From Desulfobacula toluolica Tol2 (GTDB lineage: Bacteria; Desulfobacterota; Desulfobacteria; Desulfobacterales; Desulfobacteraceae): a DNA stretch of 64,000 nt. The stretch lies in contig NC_018645.1 in assembly GCF_000307105.1 (NCBI RefSeq), positions 5,094,001 through 5,158,000 of the forward strand, given 5' to 3'. Shown piece by piece: positions 37,230-46,314 of the stretch (positions are counted from its first letter, which is position 1; each line of letters opens with the position of its first letter). The notes beneath the pieces were generated by a model. The model did not search any database and was not told the origin of the DNA. It was given only the letters and a program-made list of their open reading frames with translations. Both the position numbers and the translations under genes were made by a program.

Positions 37230-40130
37230 TCACTCCTGGTGATCGGTTAAATATCGGTCATATATCTCAATGACATGGCCTCTGGCTTCGGAAAAACAGG
37301 TCTGGGGGATTTCAAGGCTTTTTTCCTGGAGATTGAGCCGGTGTATGGCTTTTCGCATGACAAGATAGGCATTTTGAAGCCGTTCACTCTCACAGCCGGT
37401 AATAATGCCTTCACCGTCAAGGCTTTCCAGAAGCCGGATATTATCCGTCCAGATGATCAGATCAGGACAGTCATGGGCATGTTTTAAAATCTGATGTTGA
37501 ACCAGGAATTCAATATCCACAATACCTCCCCTGGACTGTTTTAAATCAAAACAATCTTTCTTGTATGTCAATCGTTCATCCCGCATCCGTTCTCGCATAT
37601 CTCCCACCTCTTTTTTAAGGGTGGAGGCATCCCTTTTCTTTGTCAGAACAGCGTTCCTGATATCATTGAACCTTGAACAGAGCAGTTTGTCTCCGGCCAC
37701 GGGTCTGGCCCTGATCAATGCCTGATGTTCCCATGTCCAGGCCTGGGTTTCCATATACTCTTCAAAAGCGTCAATGTGGGAGACAATCATTCCTGAAGCC
37801 CCTCCTGGTCTCAGCCTCATGTCAGCACCGTACAAGGTTCCTGCAGGCGTATGCATGGTCAATGCATTGATGATTCTCTGGCCCAGGTTTGAATAAAACC
37901 GGATGGTGTCAATGCTTTTTTCTCCTCCATGTGTAGTGCCTGACACGTCAGTATGCAAAAAGACAATATCAATGTCTGATTTGTATCCCATTTCAAGCCC
38001 GCCCACTTTTCCATAGGCAACAATTGCAAATCCGCAATGATCCAGGCTTTCTCCTGAAATGCCTTCGGGAATTCCGTATTTTTGTGTCACAATATTCCAT
38101 GAGATTTGAAGAACCTGGGCAAGAACGGTTTCTGCAATATATGTCAAGTGGTCACTGACTTTCATCAACGGGTAACTTCCGCTTACGTCTGCCGCAGAAA
38201 CCCGCAGCATATTGATCTGCCGGAAAATACACAATTGTTCAAGTAAAAATTCAATATCGCCCGGCGGAATACTTGCCATACGGATCTGCATTTCTTTTTC
38301 CAGGGCCTTTTTGCCGGGAGGAAAATAGAGTGTGGCAGGATGCATGAGTTCGTCCATCAGGGCAGGGTGCTTTGAGAAAAAAGAGATGATCCATGGGCTT
38401 TTTTTGGCAAGGTTTATCAATGATTTAAGCGCTTTTTTGTTTTCAATTAGCAGCGACAGGTAGCAGGTTCTTCTTTCAATGGTGATGATCAGGTCAATCA
38501 ATTTGCTTAAAATGGTGTCAGGGTCATTTTGCTCGCTGATTTTCTTGAGCAGTACAGGCATCAGCCTTGCCAGTTTTTTCCTTCCATTGGGCGTTAAGCG
38601 TTTTGTGTTTGGGTGTTCTTCAAGGGATCTTAAAAGGCCCAGCATCCTTTTAGGTTCTTTAAATCCGCTAATGGTTACGGCATCTGCAGCAAACTGGGGG
38701 TCGTTGATATTGCTCCATAATTCTTTGAGATTTTGTGTTTCTTTGTCTGGTTTGTCCTGCTCTTCGGTAACCAGCAACAGGTTGAAATGGGCATGAACCT
38801 TTTGCATGTGGTCATTGAGTACCCCGGCAAAATCATCCCATGAATCATACCCCGTGGAAAGCGCCAGGATTTTTTGCTGGTCAGGCTTTTGTGGGATATC
38901 ATGAGTTTGAAGATCCCCATAGGCCTGAAGCCTGTTTTCCACGATTCGTAAAAACAGGTAGGCATTTTTCAGGTCGTTTTTTGTTGTTTCGTCAATGCAA
39001 TGATGGATTTGCAGCAGATCCAGAACCTTTAAAATTTTTCGCTCCTGAAGTTTTGGCTCCACCCCGCCCCTGATAAGCTGAAACAACTGCCCGAAAAATT
39101 CTATTTCCCTTATTCCTCCGGCACCCAGCTTGATATTGTGTTTTAATTTTTTGTTTTTTACCTGCAGCATAATCCTGTGTTTCATGTCCCGGAAAGAATC
39201 AAAAGACCCGTAATCAAAGTACCGCCTGTAAATAAAGGAATTCAGCATTTTTAAAAGCTTGAAGCCCGCCTCAATATCACCGGCAATGGGCCGTGCTTTT
39301 ATCATGGCATATCTTTCCCATTCTCTGCCCTGGGCCTGGTAATACTCTTCAAACGCTGCGGCACTCATCACCAACGGACCGCTGTCTCCATAAGGCCTTA
39401 ACCGGGTATCAAGCCTGTAAAAATTAATTTCATGAGACCCGGCTGAAAAAAATTTTAAAAATCTGCGGCATAATTTTGTGAAAAACTCTTGGTTGGAAAT
39501 GATATTTTCCCCGTTTGTATATCCTTGTTCGGGATAAACAAAAATAAGATCAATATCCGAAGAAAAATTCAACTCCCCGGCACCCAGCTTGCCCATTCCC
39601 AGCACAATGATTCTCTGGAAATTTCCCTGGCTGTCCACCGGCATTCCGTAACTTTCACAAAGCGAATCATAGATAACGCTCATGGTCGTAGCAACAATGG
39701 CATCGGCAAGATTTGAAAGATCACAAAGCGTCTCTTCGAGCAGGGCGTTGCCTGTCAAATCACGCCAGGCGATTCTTATGCTTTCATACAGCTTGGTCTG
39801 TAAGAGGATTTGCTTGGCCATTGACTCATCCATGCCGATGGAAATTTTTTTCTCAAGCTTTATGGCATAGGTCTGTTTGGAATAGGATTTGAACAGGTCT
39901 TCTGATTCGATCATCTCCTTGAATATAAAAGGATTCCTGGTGATGCTGGCTGCAACATATTCGCTGAAAAGCAATACCCGTATAAGATCTGATGTTACAT
40001 TTGAGTTCAAATCAATTTTGCATCCGGATTTTTCAAGGCTTTCCCTGAAAGCGGCCTCCCTGTTTTTTTCAATTTTTAACAAATCTTTATCAAGATCGGG
40101 GAATACTTTGTCAATCAGGCTATGGTCCAT
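37230..40130 (-). CDS. glnE: Glutamine synthetase adenylyltransferase/deadenylase
   Basis: Full-length (966 aa) bifunctional GlnE, which adenylylates and deadenylylates glutamine synthetase in response to PII. Two nucleotidyltransferase domains are visible. The deadenylase-side motif GMGKLGAGELNFSSDIDLIF is near residue 178. The adenylyltransferase-side motif AYGKVGGLEMGYKSDIDIVF is near 704. Each is followed by an HD-like GlnD/PII-uridylyltransferase helical block (LRPYGDSGPLV and LRPGGASGMIV). AGGAT precedes the ATG. It stands alone between the accessory patch and the fetAB genes. No disruption seen. Confidence 0.96.
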   Translation of the reverse strand: MDHSLIDKVFPDLDKDLLKIEKNREAAFRESLEKSGCKIDLNSNVTSDLIRVLLFSEYVAASITRNPFIFKEMIESEDLFKSYSKQTYAIKLEKKISIGMDESMAKQILLQTKLYESIRIAWRDLTGNALLEETLCDLSNLADAIVATTMSVIYDSLCESYGMPVDSQGNFQRIIVLGMGKLGAGELNFSSDIDLIFVYPEQGYTNGENIISNQEFFTKLCRRFLKFFSAGSHEINFYRLDTRLRPYGDSGPLVMSAAAFEEYYQAQGREWERYAMIKARPIAGDIEAGFKLLKMLNSFIYRRYFDYGSFDSFRDMKHRIMLQVKNKKLKHNIKLGAGGIREIEFFGQLFQLIRGGVEPKLQERKILKVLDLLQIHHCIDETTKNDLKNAYLFLRIVENRLQAYGDLQTHDIPQKPDQQKILALSTGYDSWDDFAGVLNDHMQKVHAHFNLLLVTEEQDKPDKETQNLKELWSNINDPQFAADAVTISGFKEPKRMLGLLRSLEEHPNTKRLTPNGRKKLARLMPVLLKKISEQNDPDTILSKLIDLIITIERRTCYLSLLIENKKALKSLINLAKKSPWIISFFSKHPALMDELMHPATLYFPPGKKALEKEMQIRMASIPPGDIEFLLEQLCIFRQINMLRVSAADVSGSYPLMKVSDHLTYIAETVLAQVLQISWNIVTQKYGIPEGISGESLDHCGFAIVAYGKVGGLEMGYKSDIDIVFLHTDVSGTTHGGEKSIDTIRFYSNLGQRIINALTMHTPAGTLYGADMRLRPGGASGMIVSHIDAFEEYMETQAWTWEHQALIRARPVAGDKLLCSRFNDIRNAVLTKKRDASTLKKEVGDMRERMRDERLTYKKDCFDLKQSRGGIVDIEFLVQHQILKHAHDCPDLIIWTDNIRLLESLDGEGIITGCESERLQNAYLVMRKAIHRLNLQEKSLEIPQTCFSEARGHVIEIYDRYLTDHQE

Positions 40131-40572
40131 TTTTATCCTGTCATTTCAGATTTTCATTCAAATACTGAATATCACCATAATATTGTCAACGCATTTTATC
40201 AAGAAATGAACTCAATTTTCGAACTTTAGTTTGGCAGACGCGGCAGACAGGTCAGAAGCAGCGAATCCACCCCGCCCATGACCTGACTGAAGTTTTATAG
40301 AAACAAAATACCATGATATTGCCGGGCCAACCCCTTGACTTTTTATCAAATTCCTGTAAGTAAATCTGTCAGTAATTAACTCAGCTCTCAGAATTTAAGC
40401 GCAGAAGATTCCATAGCAGACGTAGATAATATCATGATTCCCGTCATGTATTTGCTGAAGCAAATGATGGCAATCTCTTAGCTGCAGTAACAATAGGAAT
40501 ACCAGGAGGAATTAGATTGCCTGAAGATGATTATGTTTCTATGGCTACGATTTATGCATAAGGTGGCACAGA
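40131..40572. other. Gap upstream of fetA with a possible gene remnant
   Basis: No complete gene. A plus-strand open frame without a start codon ends at 40561 and reads SRHVFAEANDGNLLAAVTIG and IPGGIRLPEDDYVSMATIYA. That looks like the C-terminus of a real protein whose 5' part is missing. It ends 11 bases before fetA. Farther left, CAGGTCA pairs with TGACCTG across 40249-40285, a weak inverted repeat with no T-tract. Confidence 0.35.
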
Positions 40573-41184
40573 ATGATCAAGCTTGAGTCCGTATACTTGA
40601 ACCGGGATGGTAATGATATTTTTTCCGGTTTAAACCTGTCTGTCATGAAAAATGAAAAAGTTTTGATTCAGGGAAAATCAGGTGCAGGCAAAACAACCCT
40701 GTTTAAAATTCTTTTGGGATTTGAACAGGTTGACCAAGGTGTGGTGACTATTAACGGGCAAACAATTGATAAATTTCATATTAAACAGATCCGAGAACTC
40801 ATTTTTTATCTGAGCCAGGACATTGATCTGAGAAATGATCAGGTATGCAATATTATAGATGAGATTTTCACCCGGAACCGGAAAAAAGACCTGAACAAAA
40901 AAAAATTAGAGTCTTTCATGGAATTTTTAGAATTGAATCATATGCTGCTTGAGCAGAACGTCAAAAATTTATCAGGCGGAGAGCGCCAAAGAATGGGCCT
41001 GTTAATCTGTTTTCTTCTGGATCGTCCCGTATGGCTTTTGGATGAGCCTACCTCGGCCCTTGATGATAATATGAAAAAAAAAGTGGTCGATTGGATTCTT
41101 GATCAGAATAAAACAATTATAATTGTTTCCCATGATGATGTCTGGAAGAATAACCCGGGGGTTAAAACAGTGAGGTGGATGTAA
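40573..41184 (+). CDS. fetA: ABC transporter ATP-binding protein FetA-like
   Basis: A 203-residue ABC ATPase of the short FetA/YbbL type. Walker A is GKSGAGKTTLFK near residue 36, the signature NLSGGERQRMG near 134, Walker B VWLLDEPTSALDD near 155 and the switch histidine in IIVSHDD. It is directly followed by its membrane partner FetB. FetAB has been linked to metal (iron) export and stress resistance in E. coli; the substrate here is inferred by family only. The start ATG lacks a strong ribosome site (GGTGG). Confidence 0.88.
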   Translation: MIKLESVYLNRDGNDIFSGLNLSVMKNEKVLIQGKSGAGKTTLFKILLGFEQVDQGVVTINGQTIDKFHIKQIRELIFYLSQDIDLRNDQVCNIIDEIFTRNRKKDLNKKKLESFMEFLELNHMLLEQNVKNLSGGERQRMGLLICFLLDRPVWLLDEPTSALDDNMKKKVVDWILDQNKTIIIVSHDDVWKNNPGVKTVRWM

Positions 41185-41185
41185 A

Positions 41186-41980
41186 TTGGGTGCTTTGGAT
41201 CTTAGTATTTTTTCTCTTGCCTCATTTTTGATTTTTCTTGTTCCGGTTTTTTATATCAATCGGCATCTGGGGCTTGAGATAAACAAAACCATGATCACTT
41301 CTATTGTCAGGATGTGTATACAATTGAGTTTTGTCGGGGTTTATCTTGAATTTTTATTCAAGTTCAATTCACCGGTTTTAAACACGGTTTATCTGCTGAT
41401 CATGATAGCAATTGCCTGTCAGTCAATTTTAAAGTCCAGCAACCTGAAACTCAGAAAATTTTTTATCCCTGTATTTTTTGCCCTGCTGTTCCCGTTTACC
41501 ATTATGCTGTTTTTTTTTAATGCGGCAGTGGTGAGAATTGATAATCTGTTTGAAGCAAAATATATGATTCCCATTGGGGGCATGCTGCTTGGCAATTGCC
41601 TGAGAAGTATCATTATCGTGTTGAATAATTTTTACTCCGGAATAAGGAGGGATGAAAAAGTTTATCTTTATTCTTTGTCTTTATTGTGCAGCCGCATTCA
41701 GGCATTAAAACCCTATTTCAGACAAAGTTTTTTAGCCGCCGTTACACCGACCATGGCGACCATGGCAACCATAGGCCTTGTCTCGTTGCCGGGCATGATG
41801 ACCGGGCAGATCCTTGGCGGCTCCATTCCCATTGTGGCCATCAAATACCAGATTGCCATTATGTTTTCCATTTTCTACACAGGATATTTTTGTGTCATAT
41901 TGTCTGTTTTGTTTTCTTTAAAGGTTGGTTTTAATGCCCTTGATGTGTTGAATCAGGATATTTTTGTTTCCAAAGTTTAA
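41186..41980 (+). CDS. fetB: ABC transporter permease FetB (UPF0014)
   Basis: A 264-residue integral membrane protein with about seven helices. It shows the UPF0014/FetB segments IVRMCIQLSFVGVYLEFLF, IGGMLLGNCLRSIIIVLNN, RQSFLAAVTPTMATMATIG and LPGMMTGQILGGS. The TTG start at 41186 is one base after the fetA stop with GAGGTGG upstream. With FetA it forms a two-gene exporter of metal ions, probably iron. Translation appears coupled to fetA. Confidence 0.9.
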   Translation: MGALDLSIFSLASFLIFLVPVFYINRHLGLEINKTMITSIVRMCIQLSFVGVYLEFLFKFNSPVLNTVYLLIMIAIACQSILKSSNLKLRKFFIPVFFALLFPFTIMLFFFNAAVVRIDNLFEAKYMIPIGGMLLGNCLRSIIIVLNNFYSGIRRDEKVYLYSLSLLCSRIQALKPYFRQSFLAAVTPTMATMATIGLVSLPGMMTGQILGGSIPIVAIKYQIAIMFSIFYTGYFCVILSVLFSLKVGFNALDVLNQDIFVSKV

Positions 41981-41995
41981 AGGGGAGGGGGGAGG

Positions 41996-43717
41996 ATGAA
42001 AAATTTTTTGCACAATCTGGCTGTGGCAAGGGGTGAGGTGCCTGCGGACTTACTGATAAAAAATGTACGGGTTATCAATGTTATTTCCGGTGAGATTCAT
42101 ACCGGGAATGTTGCTGTATGTGACGGTCGCTTTATCGGGTTTGGCGAGTATGATGCAAAAAAAATCATTGATGCACAGGGTCTTTACATGTCACCCGGTT
42201 TTATTGACGGGCATATGCATTTTGAAAGCACCATGCTGACACTTCCTGAATTTTCACGGGCCGTGCTGCAGCGGGGAACCACTGCCGTAATCATAGATCC
42301 TCATGAAATTGCCAATGTGCTGGGGCTGGAAGGAATTCGGTATGTCCTGGACAGTATCAAACAGGTTCCTTTGGATGTGTTTGTCATGCTGCCGTCATGC
42401 GTACCGGCCACACCGCTTGAAACTTCAGGTGACAATATCGGTCACAAGGACTTGTGTGCCATGATACACAAGCAAGGGGTGGCCGGAATCGGTGAAATGA
42501 TGAATTATCCTGCGGTCATTAATGGTGATGAAGAAGTCCATCAACGCATTGCCGCAGCCAAATGGAAAAAAATAGACGGGCATGCTCCGGGTATCAGCGC
42601 AAAAGATTTGAATGCGTATATATTTTCCAGAATTGACAGCGACCATGAATCAACATCTGCTAAAGAAGCCAAGGAAAAACTTCAAAAGGGCATGCACATT
42701 TTAATCCGGGAAGGTACTTCGGAAAGAAACCTGGAAGATTTGATCGGCATTGTAACAAAAGAAAATTCATGGCACTTTTCCTTTGCCACGGATGATAAAC
42801 ATCCTGATGACCTGCTGGAAGAAGGGCATATTGATCATTCACTGAGAAAATCTATCTCTTTGGGAATGGCTCCCATAACCGCTTATCAGGTTGCCACCAT
42901 CAACACTGCAAATCACTATGGGCTAAAGAATATAGGGGCAATAAAACCCCGCTTTTGGGCGGATTTTGTTTTGCTCTCTGATTATAAACAGGTGAAAATC
43001 GAGGCTGTATATAAAAAAGGTGTGCCTGTTCTGAAAAATCAGTCATTGATTTGCCGCCCTCTTCATAAAATCCCCAAGTTAAGGGGGACAATGAATCCTG
43101 GCGAACTGAGCCGGGCAGATTTCAAAATTCCTGCGGCAGGCAGCAAGATCCTTGTCATTGATATCCTGCAAGGTCAGATTGTAACGGATAAATTTATTGC
43201 CACTGCCAGGATTAAAAACAATTATATTGAATCCGATATCAGCCGTGATATTCTCAAAATCGTTGTCATAGAAAGACACAATGCTACGGGCCGTATAGGA
43301 AAAGCCTTTGTCAGGGGGCTTGGACTCAAGCGAGGGGCAATCGGGTCAACGGTTGCTCATGACGCCCATAATATTGTGATAGCCGGAACCAATGATGTGG
43401 ATATGTTTGCAGCTTTTCAAAGGATAAAAAAAATGCAGGGAGGACTGGTTGTTGTTGATAATAATCAGGTGGTCGCTGATTTGCCTTTACCTGTTGCAGG
43501 TTTGCTGTCCAATAATAGTTTTGAGAAAACAGCTGCTGATTTGAAAATTTTAAAACAAAAGGTGAAAATATTGGGAAGTGACCACCCGTCATTGTTTATG
43601 ATTTTATCATTTTTATGTCTGTCACCGGTTCCAAAGCTGAAAATAACCGACTTAGGACTTGTTGATGTTGAAAAATTTGCCGTCACGTCTTTGTTTGCAG
43701 ATGATTGCATCAAATAG
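41996..43717 (+). CDS. ade: Adenine deaminase
   Basis: A 573-residue amidohydrolase-superfamily adenine deaminase (AdeC type), which converts adenine to hypoxanthine in purine salvage. Metal-site motifs are seen as GFIDGHMHFESTML near residue 68, DGHAPGIS near 198 and FATDDKHPDDLLEEGHIDHS. The C-terminal beta domain has VARGLGLKRGAIGSTVAHDAHN-like text (RGLGLKRGAIGSTVAHDAHN). The ATG has GGGAGGAG just upstream. It follows fetB by 15 bases and may share its transcript. The B12 riboswitch begins 160 bases later. Confidence 0.95.
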   Translation: MKNFLHNLAVARGEVPADLLIKNVRVINVISGEIHTGNVAVCDGRFIGFGEYDAKKIIDAQGLYMSPGFIDGHMHFESTMLTLPEFSRAVLQRGTTAVIIDPHEIANVLGLEGIRYVLDSIKQVPLDVFVMLPSCVPATPLETSGDNIGHKDLCAMIHKQGVAGIGEMMNYPAVINGDEEVHQRIAAAKWKKIDGHAPGISAKDLNAYIFSRIDSDHESTSAKEAKEKLQKGMHILIREGTSERNLEDLIGIVTKENSWHFSFATDDKHPDDLLEEGHIDHSLRKSISLGMAPITAYQVATINTANHYGLKNIGAIKPRFWADFVLLSDYKQVKIEAVYKKGVPVLKNQSLICRPLHKIPKLRGTMNPGELSRADFKIPAAGSKILVIDILQGQIVTDKFIATARIKNNYIESDISRDILKIVVIERHNATGRIGKAFVRGLGLKRGAIGSTVAHDAHNIVIAGTNDVDMFAAFQRIKKMQGGLVVVDNNQVVADLPLPVAGLLSNNSFEKTAADLKILKQKVKILGSDHPSLFMILSFLCLSPVPKLKITDLGLVDVEKFAVTSLFADDCIK

Positions 43718-43845
43718 GCATGATAACGTCATTTGAACCATCATACAAACCCGCCGTTGTTTTTTTATTTTAACCTTGACGGAAAAAAAGAACCCTGGAG
43801 TTTTTATATGTATTTGAAAAAATTGATAAAGATATGAAGTTTTTC

Positions 43846-43874
43846 TTGACACCGTTGTAGAATCCATCTATTTT
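43846..43874 (+). promoter_or_regulatory. Promoter of the cobalamin operon
   Basis: A -35 TTGACA (43846-43851) and a -10 TATTTT (43869-43874) stand with the ideal 17-base spacer. They lie immediately upstream of the riboswitch aptamer, placing the start of transcription at its 5' edge. Confidence 0.7.
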
Positions 43875-43877
43875 ATC

Positions 43878-44056
43878 AAAGGTTTCAGGTGCTGCTTAGG
43901 TGCAGTCAAAAGGAAATCCTGTGAAAATCAGGAGCGGACCCGCCGCTGTAATCGGGGATGAACGTCACTATTGCCACTGTTCAATAAGTTGGAGTTAACG
44001 GGAAGGGGTGACGACTCAATTGATCCGGAAGTCAGAAAGCCTGCCTGAAAACCTTT
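43878..44056 (+). promoter_or_regulatory. Cobalamin riboswitch
   Basis: Adenosylcobalamin aptamer with the conserved blocks in order: GGTGCTGCTTAGG-type opening, AAAGGAAATCCTGTGAAAAT-type box, GGAGCGGACCCGCCGCTGTA, a GCCACTG element, GGGAAGG, and the B12 box GTCAGAAAGCCTGCC at about 44031-44046. Closing stem P1 pairs AAAGGTTTCAGG (43878-43889) with CCTGAAAACCTTT (44044-44056). It lies between a good promoter and an intrinsic terminator, so it most likely acts by premature termination and lowers expression of the downstream uptake and synthesis genes when cobalamin is plentiful. Confidence 0.95.
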
Positions 44057-44112
44057 GGTCGTGTTGCTTGCGAGGACTTGGGCAGATCAAGAAAATGAGG
44101 ATAAAAACGGTT

Positions 44113-44146
44113 CCCATATCAGACAGTTTCTGATATGGGTTTTTTT
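44113..44146 (+). terminator. Riboswitch-controlled intrinsic terminator
   Basis: Stem CCCATATCAGA (44113-44123) with TCTGATATGGG (44129-44139), 5-base loop, then seven T's. It stands 57 bases after the aptamer and 50 bases before the first gene of the operon, the expected place for an expression platform. Confidence 0.88.
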
Positions 44147-44196
44147 GTTATGCCCAGTTTCGTGTTATTAGTATTGATAATAACAGAGGAAGTGTT

Positions 44197-44472
44197 ATGA
44201 AAAAATTTGAATTTATTGTACTGATTCTCTTTCTGGGCCTGATTCTATGCTCAACCCTCCAAGCCAAATCTACTATTGTTGCAAATTTTATCACAGTCTC
44301 GCCGGAAGCAGCTCAATCCGCCCATCTGTTTCATATGGAACAATTTGAACATTACCGGAACGACCTTAACCAAGTAGAACAAAACTTTAGTGCCGAATTT
44401 AATAATCAATTCGCAAATCTTTTTGTGTCTTGTATAAAAGATGCTGCAAAAGCTTCAGGTGCAGGCCTGTAG
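44197..44472 (+). CDS. Small secreted protein of the B12 operon
   Basis: A 91-residue protein, first gene behind the riboswitch. A signal peptide is clear (FIVLILFLGLILCSTLQAKS, cleavage after QA). The mature part of about 65 residues is predicted helical and carries two histidines (AHLFHMEQFEHY) and one cysteine. It has no lipobox. The family was not recognised. GAGGAAG lies upstream of the ATG. Its placement ahead of BtuC/BtuD/BtuF suggests a periplasmic accessory role in corrinoid or cobalt handling, which is inference only. Confidence 0.65.
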   Translation: MKKFEFIVLILFLGLILCSTLQAKSTIVANFITVSPEAAQSAHLFHMEQFEHYRNDLNQVEQNFSAEFNNQFANLFVSCIKDAAKASGAGL

Positions 44473-44486
44473 ATTATGGCAAAAAT

Positions 44487-45530
44487 TTGAGTATACCGGT
44501 TGCCATATCAAAGGGGAGAATAGGATATCTGGTGGTCCTTTTCTCCCTTTTTCTTATTTTAATGACCCTTGTTTCGCTTTCCATGGGATATATCAGGATT
44601 CCAATAGTTGATATTATCAGCATTCTTTATGGAAAATTGACCGGTCATCAAATCATGGGAAATGCCAGTGAAACCTATCTGGCTGTTCTGTTTGATGTGC
44701 GGCTTCCAAGAATACTGACCTGTACCGCTGTCGGGGCGGCACTTGCCGTATCCGGGAGTTTGTTTCAGGGCATATTGCTAAATCCCCTGGCCGATCCCTA
44801 TACCCTTGGCGTATCAGCTGGTGCAGCATTTGGTGCAAGTATTGCCATATTATTAAACTTAAGTGCAGCCTTTGTTTCCGTTCCGGCTTTTGCCTTTACA
44901 GGTGCTTGTGTTACTTTGTTTGTGGTCATCTTTTTATCTTATTCATCAAAAAACCCCATGGCCGGGCTATCCTCCAACAATTTGATTTTATCCGGAATTA
45001 TTGTCGCTGCAATACTTTCTGCCGGTATCAGTTTTTTAAAATTTATTGCCAATGAACAGGTCTCGGTCATTATTTTCTGGCTTATGGGAAGTTTTGCTTC
45101 CAAAACCTGGTTTGATTTTGTTGTTGTTGTGATTTTTCTGTTGATTGGTCTGTTTGTTTCAATATTTTTTGCCCGTGATCTGAACCTGGTCGCACTTGGG
45201 GCCAAATCCGCCACAAGCCTTGGTGTTGATTTGAAAAAAACGACTTTAATCTTGTTGATAACCGGTTCAATGCTGGCGGCCATCTGTGTTTCTGTTTCAG
45301 GTATTATAGGGTTTGTGGGTTTGCTGGTTCCGCATACGGTCAGGTTTATCACAGGGCCTGACAACCGGAAACTTATTCCCTTATCCATGCTGGCAGGGGC
45401 CTTTTTATTGTTGCTGGCCGATACAATTACCCGGGCAGTCCTTCCCCATGAAATACCCATTGGCGTTTTGACAGCCCTGACAGGCGGTCCTGTTTTTTGC
45501 TGGATTTTTAAAAAGAACAGGTTTAAATAG
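44487..45530 (+). CDS. Corrinoid ABC transporter permease (BtuC/FecCD family)
   Basis: About 347 residues with some nine to ten membrane helices and the FecCD signatures LPRILTCTAVGAALAVSGSL, NPLADPYTLGVSAGAAFGAS and GIIGFVGLLVPHTVRFITGP. It would form the inner-membrane channel for cobalamin or another corrinoid. The start is uncertain: an open frame begins inside the preceding gene (TTG at 44430), but TTG at 44487 places a short cytoplasmic tail before the first helix. Substrate assigned from the riboswitch and the neighbouring cobalamin genes; an iron chelate is less likely. Confidence 0.85.
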   Translation: MSIPVAISKGRIGYLVVLFSLFLILMTLVSLSMGYIRIPIVDIISILYGKLTGHQIMGNASETYLAVLFDVRLPRILTCTAVGAALAVSGSLFQGILLNPLADPYTLGVSAGAAFGASIAILLNLSAAFVSVPAFAFTGACVTLFVVIFLSYSSKNPMAGLSSNNLILSGIIVAAILSAGISFLKFIANEQVSVIIFWLMGSFASKTWFDFVVVVIFLLIGLFVSIFFARDLNLVALGAKSATSLGVDLKKTTLILLITGSMLAAICVSVSGIIGFVGLLVPHTVRFITGPDNRKLIPLSMLAGAFLLLLADTITRAVLPHEIPIGVLTALTGGPVFCWIFKKNRFK

Positions 45531-45537
45531 GCGACGT

Positions 45538-46314
45538 ATGAAGTTAACACTAAACGACCTGTGCTTTGCCTATGACCGTGACCGGATCATCAAAAACATA
45601 AGCTGTTCTTTTGTGTCGGGAAGTTTTTATTCTATTCTCGGCCCTAACGGCAGTGGAAAGACCACTCTTCTGGATTTGATATCAGGTTTTTTAAAACCTG
45701 ATACCGGATATATTGATATTGATCAGGCACCTGTTTTGTCTCTTTCAAAAAAAGATATTTCAAAAAAGATTGCCCTTGTTTCCCAGGACCATACAATAAA
45801 TTTTCCATTCAGTGTAAAAGACGTGGTAATGATGGGGCGACATCCTTATATACCAAGATTTTCACATCCTTCTTACAATGATGTGGAACAAGTGGAGGCA
45901 ATGATGCAGGTTTGTGGCATCCATCATTTGCATGACAGGAAAATCAATGAATTGTCAGGAGGGGAAAGACAGAGGTGTGTGTTTGCCCGTGCCCTGTGCC
46001 AGGATACACCGATTCTTTTGTTGGATGAAGCGTTTTCCAATATGGACATAAACCATACCCTGCACATGCTGCAACTGGTCAAACAGTCTGTAAAAGAAAA
46101 AAACAAAATTGTGATCAGTGTATTCCACGATTTGAACCTGGCCTCAACCTGGTCTGATTCGTTGCTGATGCTCAAAAATGGTAAGATAAGCGCATTTGGA
46201 AATTCCCAGGATGTACTGACACAAGAGACCATTAAAGAGGTCTTTGATGTGGCATCCATTGTTGAATTCAATGCTCATGTTCAAGCAAAGCAGGTGTATT
46301 ATCCGTCGATTTAA
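45538..46314 (+). CDS. Corrinoid ABC transporter ATP-binding protein (BtuD-like)
   Basis: A 258-residue ABC ATPase of the FecE/BtuD type. Walker A is GPNGSGKTTLLD near residue 36, the signature ELSGGERQRC near 139, Walker B PILLLDEAFSNMD near 157 and the H-loop in SVFHDLNLAS. It follows the permease gene by seven bases. Its last 38 bases overlap the start of the binding-protein gene in another frame. It powers import of the corrinoid. Confidence 0.88.
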   Translation: MKLTLNDLCFAYDRDRIIKNISCSFVSGSFYSILGPNGSGKTTLLDLISGFLKPDTGYIDIDQAPVLSLSKKDISKKIALVSQDHTINFPFSVKDVVMMGRHPYIPRFSHPSYNDVEQVEAMMQVCGIHHLHDRKINELSGGERQRCVFARALCQDTPILLLDEAFSNMDINHTLHMLQLVKQSVKEKNKIVISVFHDLNLASTWSDSLLMLKNGKISAFGNSQDVLTQETIKEVFDVASIVEFNAHVQAKQVYYPSI

